Shown here: positions 23,536-33,638 of the stretch, piece by piece
Layout: every line of letters begins with the position of its first letter
How positions within the stretch are numbered: position 1 is the stretch's first letter
Source: Microbacterium sp. Marseille-Q6965
GTDB lineage: Bacteria > Actinomycetota > Actinomycetes > Actinomycetales > Microbacteriaceae
Length of the DNA stretch: 64,000 nucleotides
NCBI RefSeq assembly: GCF_946151065.1
Contig: NZ_CAMGZA010000001.1
Span: 682,001-746,000 of the forward strand
Direction of reading: 5' to 3'
The notes under the pieces: model-generated
The model's input: only the letters and a program-made list of their open reading frames with translations
Told to the model about the DNA's origin: nothing
The model's database searches: none
Made by a program: the position numbers and the translations under genes

Positions 23536-25605
23536 GTGCGCGCCGCCCTGCCCGGCGCCGTTCGCAAGCTGCACCCGCGCGCCCAGTGGCGCAATCCCGT
23601 CATGTTCCTCGTCTGGGTCGGGGCAGCGCTCGCGACCCTGCTCGCGATCGCCGAACCGTTCCTGGGCGGCCCGCGCGCCTCGGGCGGGGCCGCCGTGCCG
23701 CCGTCCTTCACCGGGATCATCGCGGCGTGGCTCTGGCTGACCGTCCTGTTCGCCAACCTCGCGGAGTCGATCGCGGAGGGGCGTGGCAAGGCCCAGGCCG
23801 AGACCCTGCGCCGCACGCGCACGAGCACGACGGCGCATCGCGTGGTCGACTACGACCCGGCCCGCGACCCCTCGGCCGCGAACGCCACGCTCGAGGACGT
23901 CTCGTCCGCGCAGCTGCGCCTGGGGGACACGGTGGTCGTCGCGGCCGGCGATCTCATCCCCGGTGACGGCGACATCGAGTGGGGCATCGCCAGCGTCGAC
24001 GAGTCCGCGATCACCGGAGAATCCGCACCGGTCGTGCGCGAATCGGGCGGCGACCGCTCGGCGGTCACGGGCGGCACGCGCGTGCTCTCCGACCGGATCG
24101 TCGTGCGGATCACCTCGAAGCCCGGCGAGACGTTCGTCGACCGCATGATCGCCCTCGTCGAGGGCGCCGCGCGCCAGCGCACGCCCAACGAGATCGCGTT
24201 GAACATCCTGCTCGCATCGCTCTCGATCGTGTTCGTGGCCGTCGCCCTGACGCTCAATCCGATCGCCTCCTACCCCGCCGCGCCCGTGAGCGTGACCGTC
24301 CTCGTCGCGCTGCTCGTCTGCCTGATCCCGACGACCATCGGCGCCCTGCTGTCGGCGATCGGAATCGCGGGCATGGACCGGCTCGTGCAGCGCAACGTGC
24401 TGGCCATGTCGGGGCGCGCGGTCGAGGCGGCGGGCGATGTGACGACGCTGCTGCTCGACAAGACCGGCACGATCACCTACGGCAACCGCCGCGCCAGCGC
24501 CTTCCTCCCCCTCTCCGGCGTGCCGCTCGAGGAGCTCGTGACGGCGGCTGCGCTGTCCTCCCTGGCCGACCCCACCCCCGAGGGCACCTCGGTGGTCGAC
24601 CTGGCGCGGGCACAGGGCGGCGCGCCGGAGGGGGCGGCCGGTGAGGTCGTGCCCTTCACGGCGCAGACGCGGATGTCGGGCCTCGACCTCGCCGACGGCA
24701 CGTGCATCCGCAAGGGCGCCGCATCCGCCGTCGCCGCGTGGGCGGAGGCGGGCGGTTCGCCGCTTCCCGCCGACGTGCGCGCCGACCTCGAGGCGCACGT
24801 CGCGCGCATCTCCGAGTCGGGAGGCACGCCGTTGGCGGTGGCGGCACGCTCCGCGGACGGGGCGCACCGCGTGCTGGGGGTCATCCATCTCAAGGATGTC
24901 GTGAAGGAGGGCCTCACGGAGCGTTTCGCGGAGCTGCGCGCCATGGGGATCCGCACCGTCATGGTCACGGGCGACAACCCGCTCACCGCCGCGGCGATCG
25001 CGAAGGAGGCCGGCGTCGACGATTTTCTCGCCGAGGCCACTCCAGAGGACAAGCTCGCGTACATCCGTCGCGAGCAGGAGGGCGGGCGGCTCGTGGCGAT
25101 GACCGGAGACGGCACGAACGACGCGCCCGCGCTCGCGCAGGCCGATGTCGGCGTCGCAATGAACACCGGCACCTCCGCCGCGAAGGAGGCCGGCAACATG
25201 GTCGACCTCGACAGCGATCCCACCAAGCTCATCGACATCGTCGCGATCGGCAAGCAGCTGCTCATCACGCGCGGCGCCCTGACGACCTTTTCGATCGCCA
25301 ACGACATCGCGAAGTACTTCGCCATCATTCCGGCGATGTTCATGGGCGTCTTCCCCGGGCTGGCCGTCCTGAACGTCATGGGACTGCATTCGCCCGCGTC
25401 CGCCGTGCTCTCCGCCGTCATCTTCAACGCGATCGTCATCGTGCTCCTCGTGCCCCTCGCGCTGCGGGGTGTGCGCTACCGGCCGCTCGGCGCCGCCCGC
25501 ATCCTGCGACGCAATCTCGCCGTCTACGGCCTGGGCGGCGTCCTCACTCCGTTCCTCGGCATCTGGGTCATCGACCAGCTCGTGCGCCTCATCCCCGGTT
25601 TCTGA
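23536..25605 (+). CDS. kdpB: K+-transporting ATPase ATP-binding subunit KdpB (5' end appears frameshifted)
   Basis: 689 residues from GTG 23536: the P-type ATPase that energises KdpFABC. Seen: the actuator TGESAPV, phosphorylation motif DKTGTITYG (about residue 307), nucleotide-binding [14 protein letters not shown] hinge and the C-terminal helices. The start is odd. KdpB-like residues (RRTLTAAQ) continue upstream of 23536 in the same frame but no start codon exists there. The natural initiator, ATG 23451 three nt after kdpA, opens a KdpB-like N-terminus in a different frame. A one-base indel in the C-rich tract about 23484-23520 would join them. The core protein is complete, so it may still function from the internal GTG. 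Confidence 0.9.
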   Translation: MRAALPGAVRKLHPRAQWRNPVMFLVWVGAALATLLAIAEPFLGGPRASGGAAVPPSFTGIIAAWLWLTVLFANLAESIAEGRGKAQAETLRRTRTSTTAHRVVDYDPARDPSAANATLEDVSSAQLRLGDTVVVAAGDLIPGDGDIEWGIASVDESAITGESAPVVRESGGDRSAVTGGTRVLSDRIVVRITSKPGETFVDRMIALVEGAARQRTPNEIALNILLASLSIVFVAVALTLNPIASYPAAPVSVTVLVALLVCLIPTTIGALLSAIGIAGMDRLVQRNVLAMSGRAVEAAGDVTTLLLDKTGTITYGNRRASAFLPLSGVPLEELVTAAALSSLADPTPEGTSVVDLARAQGGAPEGAAGEVVPFTAQTRMSGLDLADGTCIRKGAASAVAAWAEAGGSPLPADVRADLEAHVARISESGGTPLAVAARSADGAHRVLGVIHLKDVVKEGLTERFAELRAMGIRTVMVTGDNPLTAAAIAKEAGVDDFLAEATPEDKLAYIRREQEGGRLVAMTGDGTNDAPALAQADVGVAMNTGTSAAKEAGNMVDLDSDPTKLIDIVAIGKQLLITRGALTTFSIANDIAKYFAIIPAMFMGVFPGLAVLNVMGLHSPASAVLSAVIFNAIVIVLLVPLALRGVRYRPLGAARILRRNLAVYGLGGVLTPFLGIWVIDQLVRLIPGF

Positions 25606-25622
25606 TCTTCAGGAAGGTCTCC

Positions 25623-26237
25623 ATGAACGCCACCACCCGCTCGAGCGGACGCACCCTGTGGGTCGCCGCCCGCGCCCTGCTCGTGCTCACCGCCACGCTC
25701 GGCCTCGGTTACACCGCGCTCGTCACGATCGCCGGTCAACTGCTGTTCCCCGCCCCGTCGAACGGCACGCTCCTCCGCGACGACGACGGCCGGGTCGTCG
25801 GCTCGGCGCTCCTCGGTCAGTCGTTCGCCGCCGCAGACGGCGCGCCGCTGCCGCAGTTCTTCCAGCCGCGGCCGTCGGCGGCCGGCGAGGGATACGACGC
25901 CACCGCCTCGGCCGGCAGCAACCTCGGCCCCGAGAACGCCGACCTCGTGGCCGCGATCGTCCAGCGGCGCGCCGAGATCGCGGCCTTCAACGGCGTCGCC
26001 GAGGCCGACGTGCCGTCCGACGCGGTGACGGCCTCGGCCTCCGGCCTCGATCCGCACATCAGCCCCGCCTACGCGCGGCTGCAAGCCGAACGCGTCGCCC
26101 AGGCGCGCGGCGTGCCACTGGCGGAGGTGCTCGAGCTGATCGACGCGCACACGGCCCGCCCCGCCCTCGGATTCCTCGGCGACCCCGCGGTGAACGTCGT
26201 GACCCTTAACCTGGCCCTGGACGAGCGGGAGGGCTGA
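25623..26237 (+). CDS. kdpC: K+-transporting ATPase subunit KdpC
   Basis: 204 residues, normal length. One N-terminal membrane helix (about 12-38), then a periplasmic-side domain with FQPRPS, the N-L-G-P-E-N segment, ASASGLDPHISPAYA and VNVVTLNLALD, all typical of KdpC. It modulates ATP affinity of the pump. ATG 25623 has AGGAAGG upstream. Confidence 0.95.
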   Translation: MNATTRSSGRTLWVAARALLVLTATLGLGYTALVTIAGQLLFPAPSNGTLLRDDDGRVVGSALLGQSFAAADGAPLPQFFQPRPSAAGEGYDATASAGSNLGPENADLVAAIVQRRAEIAAFNGVAEADVPSDAVTASASGLDPHISPAYARLQAERVAQARGVPLAEVLELIDAHTARPALGFLGDPAVNVVTLNLALDEREG

Positions 26238-26238
26238 G

Positions 26239-28749
26239 ATGGGCACACGAGGGCGGCTGCGGGTGCTGCTCGGCGCTGCCCCGGGGGTCGGCAAGACCTA
26301 CGCGATGCTCGAGGAGGGCCGCCAACTGCTCGCCGATGGCAAGGACGTGGTGATCGGCTTCGTCGAGACCCACGGCAGGGAGGCCACCGCCGCCATGGCC
26401 GCCGGCCTGCCCGCCGTTGCGCGCGCTCGCGTGGCGCACCGGGGCGTTGACCTGGAAGAGATGGACCTCGGCGCGGTGCTCGCGCGCCGCCCCCAGGTGG
26501 CCCTCGTCGACGAGCTGGCGCACACGAATGCGCCGGGGTCGCGCCACGAGAAGCGGTGGCAGGACGTCGAGGTGCTGCTGGCGGCCGGGATCGACGTCAT
26601 CTCCACGGTGAACGTGCAGCACATCGAATCGCTCAACGACGCTGTGGAACAGATCACGGGCGTGCCGCAGCGCGAGACGGTTCCCGACGCGTTCCTGCGC
26701 GGCGCCGCCCAGATCGAGGTCGTCGACCTCGACCCGCAGGCGCTGCGCGACCGCCTCGCCGGCGGCCTCGTCTATCCCGCGCCGCGCATCGACGCCGCCC
26801 TGTCGAACTACTTCCGGCTCGGCAACCTCACCGCCCTGCGCGAGCTCGCGCTGCTGTGGCTCGCCGACGAGGTGGACCAGGCGCTCACCTCCTACCGACA
26901 ACAGCACGGGATCGCGGGCCGGTGGGAGGCGCGCGAGCGCGTGGTCGTCGCGCTCACGGGCGGGCCCGAGGGCGAGACGCTCCTGCGCCGCGGCGCCCGC
27001 ATCGCGGCGCGGTCGGCGGGCGGCGATCTGCTGGCCGTGCACGTGCTGACCCAGGACGGGCTGCGGGCGGGCGACCCCGCCGCCCTCGCGCAGCAGCGCT
27101 CCCTCACCGAGAAGCTCGGCGGCACCTACCACCAGGTCGTGGGCGACGACATCCCGACCGCGCTCGTGGAGTTCGCCCGCTCCCACAACGCCACGCAGCT
27201 CGTCCTGGGTGCGAGTCGCCGCGGCCGGCTGGCCGCGGCCCTGGCGGGTCCCGGCATCGGCGCGACCGTGATCCGCGAGTCCGGCGACATCGACGTGCAC
27301 ATGGTCACCCACGCGGCGGCGAGCGACCGGCTGGCGCTGCCGCGCATCGGCGGGGCGCTCACGATGAGGCGCCGGATCGCCGGGTTCGTGCTGGCCCTCG
27401 CGGCGGGCCCCGCCTTGACGTGGCTGCTCGTCGTCCTGCGCAGCCCCGAGACGCTCACGAGCGACGTGCTGGCCTATCAGCTGCTCGTCGTCATCGTCTC
27501 GCTCGTCGGCGGCGTCTGGCCGGCCCTCTTCGCCGCCGTGATGTCGGGGCTCACGCTCAACTACTTCTTCATCGAGCCGCTGCACACGGCGGCGGTCGCC
27601 GACCCGCTCGACGTCGTGTCGCTGCTGCTCTACGTCACGATCGCCGCCCTCGTGAGCTACGTCGTCGACCGGGCCGCGCGGCGGGCCCGCGCCGCCCGCC
27701 GTGCCGCCGCCGAGTCCGAGCTGCTGCAGGCGATCGCCGGCAACGTGCTGCGGGGGCAGAGCGCCGTGCAGGCGCTCGTGGAGCGCACGCGCGAGGCGTT
27801 CCGGCTGCCCGGCGTGCGGGTCGTTGCCGGCGAGCGGGTGCTGGCGCGGTCGGGTGAGCCCCTGCCCGACGGCCGCCACACGTCCGTGCCGCTGACCGAC
27901 GACGCCGTGCTCGAGCTGCACGGCGCCGACCTGCCGGCCTCGGACCACCGGCTGCTCACGGTCGTCGCCGCCCAGCTGCGGGCCGCGCTCGAGCACCAGC
28001 GACTGGCCGAGACCGCCAGCGAGATCGAGCCGATCGTGGCCTCCGACCGCGTGCGCGGCGCGCTCCTGTCGGCGCTCAGCCACGACCTCCGTCGACCGCT
28101 CGCGGCGGCCACCGCAGCCGTCGGCGCGCTACGCACGCAGGGCGTCGCCCTCGACGAGGCCGACCGCCGGGAGCTGCTCGACGCCGCCGATGAGAGCCTG
28201 TCCGCCCTGTCGACGCTCGTCACCGATCTGCTGGACGTCAGCCGGGTGCAGGCCGGGGCGCTGTCGATCGCCGCGGTCCACGTCGATCCCGGCGAGGCGA
28301 TCGCGCCCGCCCTGGACGAGCTGGCCCTGGGGCCCGCCGAGGTGGAACTGGCGCTGGAGCACGGCGCGGCGCGCGCGCTGGCCGATCCCGTGCTGCTGCA
28401 GCGGGTGCTCGTCAACCTGCTCGCGAACGCCCGACGTCACTCCCCCGCGGGCACGCCCGTGCGGATCTCGACGAGCACCTTCGGGCCGCGCCTCGAGATC
28501 CGGGTCGTCGACCACGGCCCGGGGATCCCCCCGGAGCGACGGGATGACGTCTTCGTGCCCTTCCAGCGTCTGGGAGACGACGACAACGCGACGGGCCTGG
28601 GGTTGGGGCTGGCCCTCTCGCGCGGGTTCATGGAGGCCATGCAGGGCGCTCTGACGCCCGAGGAGACGCCGGGCGGCGGCCTGACCATGGTGATCTCGCT
28701 GCCCCTGGCCGACGATTCCGACGAGGCGAGAGGCACGGAGGACACATGA
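26239..28749 (+). CDS. kdpD: Sensor histidine kinase KdpD
   Basis: 836 residues. N-terminal KdpD domain with Walker A GAAPGVGKT (about 14) and Walker-B-like VDELAHTN, a USP-like domain (about 235-360), four clustered membrane helices (about 380-480), a GAF-like region, then HisKA with SHDLRRPL and a HATPase ending in GLGLGLAL. It senses K+/turgor status and phosphorylates KdpE. Its start follows the kdpC stop by one base and its end overlaps kdpE (ATGA), so regulators and pump form one operon. Confidence 0.95.
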   Translation: MGTRGRLRVLLGAAPGVGKTYAMLEEGRQLLADGKDVVIGFVETHGREATAAMAAGLPAVARARVAHRGVDLEEMDLGAVLARRPQVALVDELAHTNAPGSRHEKRWQDVEVLLAAGIDVISTVNVQHIESLNDAVEQITGVPQRETVPDAFLRGAAQIEVVDLDPQALRDRLAGGLVYPAPRIDAALSNYFRLGNLTALRELALLWLADEVDQALTSYRQQHGIAGRWEARERVVVALTGGPEGETLLRRGARIAARSAGGDLLAVHVLTQDGLRAGDPAALAQQRSLTEKLGGTYHQVVGDDIPTALVEFARSHNATQLVLGASRRGRLAAALAGPGIGATVIRESGDIDVHMVTHAAASDRLALPRIGGALTMRRRIAGFVLALAAGPALTWLLVVLRSPETLTSDVLAYQLLVVIVSLVGGVWPALFAAVMSGLTLNYFFIEPLHTAAVADPLDVVSLLLYVTIAALVSYVVDRAARRARAARRAAAESELLQAIAGNVLRGQSAVQALVERTREAFRLPGVRVVAGERVLARSGEPLPDGRHTSVPLTDDAVLELHGADLPASDHRLLTVVAAQLRAALEHQRLAETASEIEPIVASDRVRGALLSALSHDLRRPLAAATAAVGALRTQGVALDEADRRELLDAADESLSALSTLVTDLLDVSRVQAGALSIAAVHVDPGEAIAPALDELALGPAEVELALEHGAARALADPVLLQRVLVNLLANARRHSPAGTPVRISTSTFGPRLEIRVVDHGPGIPPERRDDVFVPFQRLGDDDNATGLGLGLALSRGFMEAMQGALTPEETPGGGLTMVISLPLADDSDEARGTEDT

Positions 28750-29438
28750 GGATCCTGATCGCCGACGACGACCCGCAGTTGCTTCGCGCGCTGCGGATCA
28801 CGCTCAGCGCCACCGGCTACGAGGTGCATACCGCGGCGGACGGGGCCGAGGCCATCGCGGCCGCGATCGCGCATCGACCCGACGTGTTCCTGCTCGACCT
28901 GGGCATGCCGCGGTTGGACGGCATCGAGGTGATTCAGGGCATTCGCGGCTGGTCGCAGGCGCCGATCCTCGTCGTCTCGGGCCGTGCGGGGGCCGCCGAG
29001 AAGGTCGAGGCACTCGATGCCGGCGCGGACGACTACGTGACCAAGCCCTTCTCCGTGGAGGAGCTGCTCGCCCGCATCCGTGCGCTGACGCGCCGCGTGC
29101 CCCAGGCGGAGGCGGCCCCCTCCGTCGCGCTGGGCGAGATCACGGTCGACCTCGCCGCGCGCAGCGTGACCCGCAGGGACGGCGGGCACCCCCGCCAGAT
29201 CCGGTTGACGCCCACCGAGTGGCAGGTGCTCGAGCTGCTCATCCGCAACGCCGGCAAGCTCGTCACGCGTCAGAACATGCTGGCCTCGGTGTGGGGCACC
29301 GATCACGTGGAGGACACGGGCTACCTGCGCCTGTACGTGTCGCAGCTGCGCAAGAAACTCGAGCCCGACCCGGCCAACCCGCGGTTCCTCCTCACGGAAC
29401 CCGGGATGGGCTACCGGCTCCAGCTGCCCCCGACCTGA
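28746..29438 (+). CDS. kdpE: Response regulator KdpE
   Basis: 230 residues. Receiver domain with DDDP near residue 7, phospho-acceptor Asp51 in LLDLGMP and Lys in YVTKPFS. The OmpR-type winged helix (about 130-228) includes LTPTEWQVLELL and the C-terminal E-P-G-M-G-Y-R-L. Activator of the kdp operon in other bacteria. Followed by a strong hairpin terminator. Confidence 0.95.
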   Translation: MRILIADDDPQLLRALRITLSATGYEVHTAADGAEAIAAAIAHRPDVFLLDLGMPRLDGIEVIQGIRGWSQAPILVVSGRAGAAEKVEALDAGADDYVTKPFSVEELLARIRALTRRVPQAEAAPSVALGEITVDLAARSVTRRDGGHPRQIRLTPTEWQVLELLIRNAGKLVTRQNMLASVWGTDHVEDTGYLRLYVSQLRKKLEPDPANPRFLLTEPGMGYRLQLPPT

Positions 29439-29450
29439 GCCCGCAACGCA

Positions 29451-29484
29451 AGGGGCCGGGGCGTCCGAAGACGCCCCGGCCCCT
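29451..29484. terminator. Strong bidirectional terminator between kdpE and mmsB
   Basis: A 15-bp perfect GC-rich stem (29451-29465 with 29470-29484) closed by a CGAA tetraloop, located between the convergent kdpE and sugar-permease genes. Confidence 0.8.
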
Positions 29485-29500
29485 CCGCCGTCTCGCTCGG

Positions 29501-30721
29501 TCAGCGCGCGCGGGTGCGGCGCTTGTTCCACACGTCGAACGCCACCGCCAGCAGCAGGACGAGGCCCTTGATGAACTGCTGGTAGTCGGTGCTGATGCCC
29601 AGCAGCGACATGCCGTTGTTGAGCACACCCATGATGAGACCACCGGTGATGGCGCCGATGATCGTACCGACACCGCCCTGCACCGCGGCACCGCCGATGA
29701 ACGCCGCCGCGATCGCGTCGAGCTCGAACAGGTTGCCCGCGCCGGGGCCGGCGGAGTTGAGGCGACCCGTGAACACGAGGCCGGCGAGCGCCGCGAGCAC
29801 GCCCATGTTGACGAACAGGTAGAAGTCCACCTGCTTCGACTTGATGCCCGACAGGTCGGCCGCGTGGCGGTTGCCACCGATCGCGTAGACGTGGCGGCCG
29901 AACACCGAGCGGTTCATGACGAGCGAGTAGCCGAGGATCAGCACGGCCAGCACGATGAGCACGATGGGCGTGCCGCGCGAGCCGGGCGCGACGCCCAGAA
30001 GGTAGGTCAGGTACGCGATGAGCAGCGAGATGAACGCGACCTTCACGTAGAACCACGAGGCCGGCTCGCTCTCCAGGCCCAGCTTCACGCGCTTGCCGCG
30101 CTCGCGCAGCGTGTTGGTGATGTACAGCACGAGCGCGAGCACGCCCAGGCCGACCGTGATCCACTCCGCCGGCGAGCTCGATGCCGGGAAGAGCTGCGGG
30201 AAGAGGTAGCCACCGCCCAGCTGACGGTACTCGGTGGGGAACGGCGTGATCTGCGTGTTGCCCAGCACGATCTGCGTGAGCCCTCGGAACAGCAGCATTC
30301 CCGCCAATGTCACGATGAACGCGGGAATCCCGACGAACGCGACCCAGAAGCCCTGCCATGCTCCGACGGCGGCGCCGATGAGCAGCGAGACGAGGATGCC
30401 GGCCCACCATGGCCATCCCCAGTGCACGATCATGACGCCCGATGCCGCGCCCACGAACGCCGCCACCGAACCCACGGAAAGGTCGATGTGCCCGGCGATG
30501 ATGATCATCACCATGCCGATCGCCAGGATCAGGATGTAGCTGTTCTGCACCACGATGTTCGACACGTTGCCCGCCGTCAGCAGGCGGCCGTTGGTGACGA
30601 GCTGGAAGAACAGGACGATGACGATCAGCGCGACGAAGATGCCGATCTGCCGGATCCGCGAGGTCAGAAACCCGAGCGCGCTGCGCAGGGACGACGGCGC
30701 GGGAACGCTAGCTGAGGACAT
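29501..30721 (-). CDS. mmsB: Multiple-monosaccharide ABC transporter permease
   Basis: 406 residues with about ten hydrophobic segments; the RbsC/XylH/MmsB permease family is recognised by [13 protein letters not shown] near residue 80, the [11 protein letters not shown] segment and [16 protein letters not shown] near the C-terminus. The family imports sugars such as xylose, arabinose, galactose or glucose. Last gene of the binding-protein, ATPase, permease set, overlapping mmsA by 14 nt. No arabinose or xylose catabolic genes are adjacent, so the sugar is uncertain. Confidence 0.88.
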   Translation of the reverse strand: MSSASVPAPSSLRSALGFLTSRIRQIGIFVALIVIVLFFQLVTNGRLLTAGNVSNIVVQNSYILILAIGMVMIIIAGHIDLSVGSVAAFVGAASGVMIVHWGWPWWAGILVSLLIGAAVGAWQGFWVAFVGIPAFIVTLAGMLLFRGLTQIVLGNTQITPFPTEYRQLGGGYLFPQLFPASSSPAEWITVGLGVLALVLYITNTLRERGKRVKLGLESEPASWFYVKVAFISLLIAYLTYLLGVAPGSRGTPIVLIVLAVLILGYSLVMNRSVFGRHVYAIGGNRHAADLSGIKSKQVDFYLFVNMGVLAALAGLVFTGRLNSAGPGAGNLFELDAIAAAFIGGAAVQGGVGTIIGAITGGLIMGVLNNGMSLLGISTDYQQFIKGLVLLLAVAFDVWNKRRTRAR

Positions 30722-32252
30722 GGTCGGCTTCCTTCTCCTTTGTCATGAGCTGCATGAGCGACTCGGGCGTCGCCTGCTCGATGGGCAGTTCGCCCGTGAT
30801 GTGACCCTCCGAGATCGCGTAGATCCGGTCGCAGATGCCGAGCAGCTCGGGCAGCTCGGACGAGATGACGATGATCGCCTTGCCCTGCGCGGCGAGCTCG
30901 TTGATGAGGGTGTAGATCTCGTACTTCGCGCCGACGTCGATGCCGCGCGTGGGCTCGTCGAGGATGAGCACCTCGGGGTCCGAGAACAGCCACTTCGAGA
31001 GGACGACCTTCTGCTGGTTTCCTCCCGAGAGCTTGCCCACGACGGAGCCGACGGACGGCGCCTTGATGTTCATGCTCTTGCGGTACCGGTCGGCGACGAG
31101 GTACTCCTGCCCCGCGTCGACCCAGCCGCGCGTGGCGAGCTTGCGCAGCGACGCGAGCGAGATGTTCCGCTTGATGTCCTCGATGAGGTTGAGGCCGTAG
31201 ACCTTCCGGTCCTCCGTCGCGTACGCGATGCCGGCATCGATCGCGTCGGCCACCGTCTTGGTGTTGACCTCCTTGCCGCGCACATACACCCGGCCGGAGA
31301 TGCGGGATCCGTAGGACCGCCCGAACACGCTCATGCCGAGCTCGGTGCGGCCGGCGCCCATGAGGCCCGCGATGCCGACGACCTCGCCGGCGCGGGCGGA
31401 CAGATTGGCCCCGTGGATGATCACGCGCTCGGGCTCGGTCGGGTGGCTCACCCACCAGTCCTCGATGCGGAACACCTCCTCGCCCAGCTCCACCGTGCGA
31501 TCCGGGTAGCGGTGCTCGAGGTCGCGGCCCACCATCCCCTTGATGATGCGGTCCTCCGAGACCTCGCCGCTGTTCAGCTCGAGCGTCTCGATCGTGCGCC
31601 CGTCGCGGAGGATCGTCACGCGATCGGCGATCGCCTTGATCTCGTTGAGCTTGTGGCTGATGATGATCGACGTGATCCCCTGCCCCTTCAGGTGGCGGAT
31701 CAGGTCGAGCAGGTGGGCGGAGTCCTCGTCGTTGAGCGCGGCGGTCGGCTCGTCGAGGATGAGCAGCTTCACGCGCTTCGAGAGCGCCTTGGCGATCTCC
31801 ACGAGCTGCTGCTTGCCGACCCCGATCTCGCGGACCGGGGTGGCAGGGTTGTCGCCCAGCCCGACGCGGGCGAGGAGCTTCTGCGCCTCGACGTTCGTGT
31901 CGTGCCAGTCGATGAAACCGTTCTTCTGCCGCTCGTTGCCGAGGAAGATGTTCTCGGCGATGGAGAGGTAGGGGCTCAGTGCCAGCTCCTGGTGGATGAT
32001 GACGACGCCGGCGCGCTCGGAGTCGCGGATGTCCCGGAACTGCGCCGTCTCGCCCTCGAGGACGATCTCGCCGTCGTAGGTCCCGTGCGGGTAGACACCC
32101 GACAGCACCTTCATGAGGGTCGACTTCCCGGCGCCGTTCTCGCCGCAGATGGCGTGGACGGTGCCGCGCTCGACCTCGAGCGTGACGTTCTGCAGTGCCT
32201 TGACGCCCGGGAACTCCTTGGTGATGCCGCGCATCTCGAGGATGGTGTTCAC
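30708..32252 (-). CDS. mmsA: Multiple-monosaccharide ABC transporter ATP-binding protein
   Basis: 514 residues, two ABC domains in one chain as usual for CUT2 sugar importers. Walker A of the first domain is GENGAGKST (about residue 40). The second domain has a degenerate Walker A region (GLMGAGRTE). Signatures are the [13 protein letters not shown] region and [15 protein letters not shown]. Starts at GTG 32252, 75 nt after the binding-protein gene, with a strong intercistronic hairpin in between. Confidence 0.92.
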   Translation of the reverse strand: MNTILEMRGITKEFPGVKALQNVTLEVERGTVHAICGENGAGKSTLMKVLSGVYPHGTYDGEIVLEGETAQFRDIRDSERAGVVIIHQELALSPYLSIAENIFLGNERQKNGFIDWHDTNVEAQKLLARVGLGDNPATPVREIGVGKQQLVEIAKALSKRVKLLILDEPTAALNDEDSAHLLDLIRHLKGQGITSIIISHKLNEIKAIADRVTILRDGRTIETLELNSGEVSEDRIIKGMVGRDLEHRYPDRTVELGEEVFRIEDWWVSHPTEPERVIIHGANLSARAGEVVGIAGLMGAGRTELGMSVFGRSYGSRISGRVYVRGKEVNTKTVADAIDAGIAYATEDRKVYGLNLIEDIKRNISLASLRKLATRGWVDAGQEYLVADRYRKSMNIKAPSVGSVVGKLSGGNQQKVVLSKWLFSDPEVLILDEPTRGIDVGAKYEIYTLINELAAQGKAIIVISSELPELLGICDRIYAISEGHITGELPIEQATPESLMQLMTKEKEADHVLS

Positions 32253-32284
32253 GCGTTCGCTTTCTCGTCTGACGGATGGCGGAC

Positions 32285-32317
32285 CACGGTCCGCCGCGCG
32301 AGGCGCGGCGGACCGTG
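32285..32317 (-). terminator. Intercistronic hairpin between chvE and mmsA
   Basis: A 15-bp perfect inverted repeat with a 3-nt GAG loop, in the gap between the binding-protein and ATPase genes of one operon. It probably acts as an attenuating terminator or mRNA stabiliser giving more binding protein than membrane components. Confidence 0.65.
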
Positions 32318-32327
32318 ATGCAGCCGA

Positions 32328-33446
32328 TTACTGGAGTTCGTCGGCGCTGTAGTAGCCGCTGTCGACGAGCACTTCCTCGTAGTTCTCGGCCGTGACGATG
32401 ACCGAGTCGTGGAGGTAGGCGGGGACGACCTTGACGGTGTTGTCGTACGTCTCGGTGTCGTTGACCTCGGGCTCCTCGCCGTGCATGAGGGCGTCGACCA
32501 TCTCGGCGGCCGTCTCACCCAGCAGGCGGGTGTCCTTGAAGATCGTCGAGTACTGCTCGCCCGCGAGGATGGACTTCACGCTGCCGACCTCGGCGTCCTG
32601 ACCCGTCACGACCGGCAGGTCGTCGGCCGAGTACCCGCCGCTCGTGAGCGCCGAGATGATGCCGATCGACAGACCGTCGTAGGGCGAGAGCACGCCGTCG
32701 AGGCGGGTGTCACCGATGATCGTGAGGATGTTCTCCATGCGCTCCTGGGCCGTCTCCGGCAGCCAGCGCAGGATCGCGGCCTGATCGAACTCCACCTGGC
32801 CCGACGGGACCGTCAGCACGCCCGAGTCGAGGTACGGCTGCAGCGTGTCCATCGCGCCGTCCCAGAAGAAGTTGGCGTTGTTGTCGTCGGGGCTGCCGGC
32901 GAACAGCTCGATGTTGAACGGGCCCTCTTCGCCCGTCTCCTCGCCGTTCTCGTCCAGCACGCCGAGCCCCGTCAGGAGGCTCGTCGCCTGCTGCACGCCG
33001 ACCTGGTAGTTGTCGAACGTCGTGTAGTAGTCGACGTTCTCCGTGCCGTTGATGAGGCGGTCGTAAGCGATGACGGGGATGTCGTTGTCTGCGGCCTGCT
33101 GCAGGACGTCGGTCAGGGTCGTGCCGTCGATCGAGGCGATGATGAGCGCGTCGGCGCCGCTCGAGATCATGTTCTCGATCTGCGACACCTGGGTCGGGAT
33201 GTCGTCGTTGGCGTACTGCAGGTCGACCTGGTACCCCATGTCCTCGAGCGTGGCCTGGACGTTCTCGCCGTCGGCGATCCACCGCTCGGACTGCTGCGTG
33301 GGCATCGCGACGCCGATCATGAGCTCGCTCACGTCGACATCCTCGCCGGCCCCGGCTCCGCCGCCTCCGGTGCGGTCGCCGCTGCAGCCGGCGAGAGCCA
33401 GTCCGCCGACGGCAACCATGCCGACGAGCAGAAGGTGCTTCTTCAC
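32328..33446 (-). CDS. chvE: Sugar-binding lipoprotein (ChvE/periplasmic-binding type)
   Basis: 372 residues from GTG 33446 (AGGAG 6 nt upstream). Lipoprotein signal peptide with lipobox LAGC near residues 19-22, a Gly-rich linker, then a type I periplasmic-binding fold: [35 protein letters not shown], and the family [10 protein letters not shown] segment. It captures a monosaccharide for the downstream ATPase and permease. The D-R-L-I and S-P-D-D-N-N-A features match the ChvE/MmsE group rather than RbsB. Confidence 0.9.
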   Translation of the reverse strand: MKKHLLLVGMVAVGGLALAGCSGDRTGGGGAGAGEDVDVSELMIGVAMPTQQSERWIADGENVQATLEDMGYQVDLQYANDDIPTQVSQIENMISSGADALIIASIDGTTLTDVLQQAADNDIPVIAYDRLINGTENVDYYTTFDNYQVGVQQATSLLTGLGVLDENGEETGEEGPFNIELFAGSPDDNNANFFWDGAMDTLQPYLDSGVLTVPSGQVEFDQAAILRWLPETAQERMENILTIIGDTRLDGVLSPYDGLSIGIISALTSGGYSADDLPVVTGQDAEVGSVKSILAGEQYSTIFKDTRLLGETAAEMVDALMHGEEPEVNDTETYDNTVKVVPAYLHDSVIVTAENYEEVLVDSGYYSADELQ

Positions 33447-33564
33447 AGTGTTCTCCTCTGAATCACAGGACTCGGCCCCTCGCCGCGATGGCGGGAGGAA
33501 TGCGCCGACGAGGAGGTCGGGACTGGTGCTCTCGGGACTTCCTCGTCGGGGCCTCACGACTACG

Positions 33565-33578
33565 TGTGACCGTTCACA
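33565..33578. promoter_or_regulatory. Palindromic operator candidate upstream of the sugar importer
   Basis: TGTGA and TCACA half-sites flank four bases at 33565-33578, 119 nt upstream of the binding-protein start and just downstream of the lacI gene. TCACATC half-site copies also occur at 33629 and 34694, the latter at the lacI start, in line with control of both genes by the LacI-type regulator. Confidence 0.45.
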
Positions 33579-33638
33579 TCGCGTTTCATCGTGCACCGGC
33601 TCGCGCCGGGTGTCAAGCCGACGCTCTGTCACATCTCG

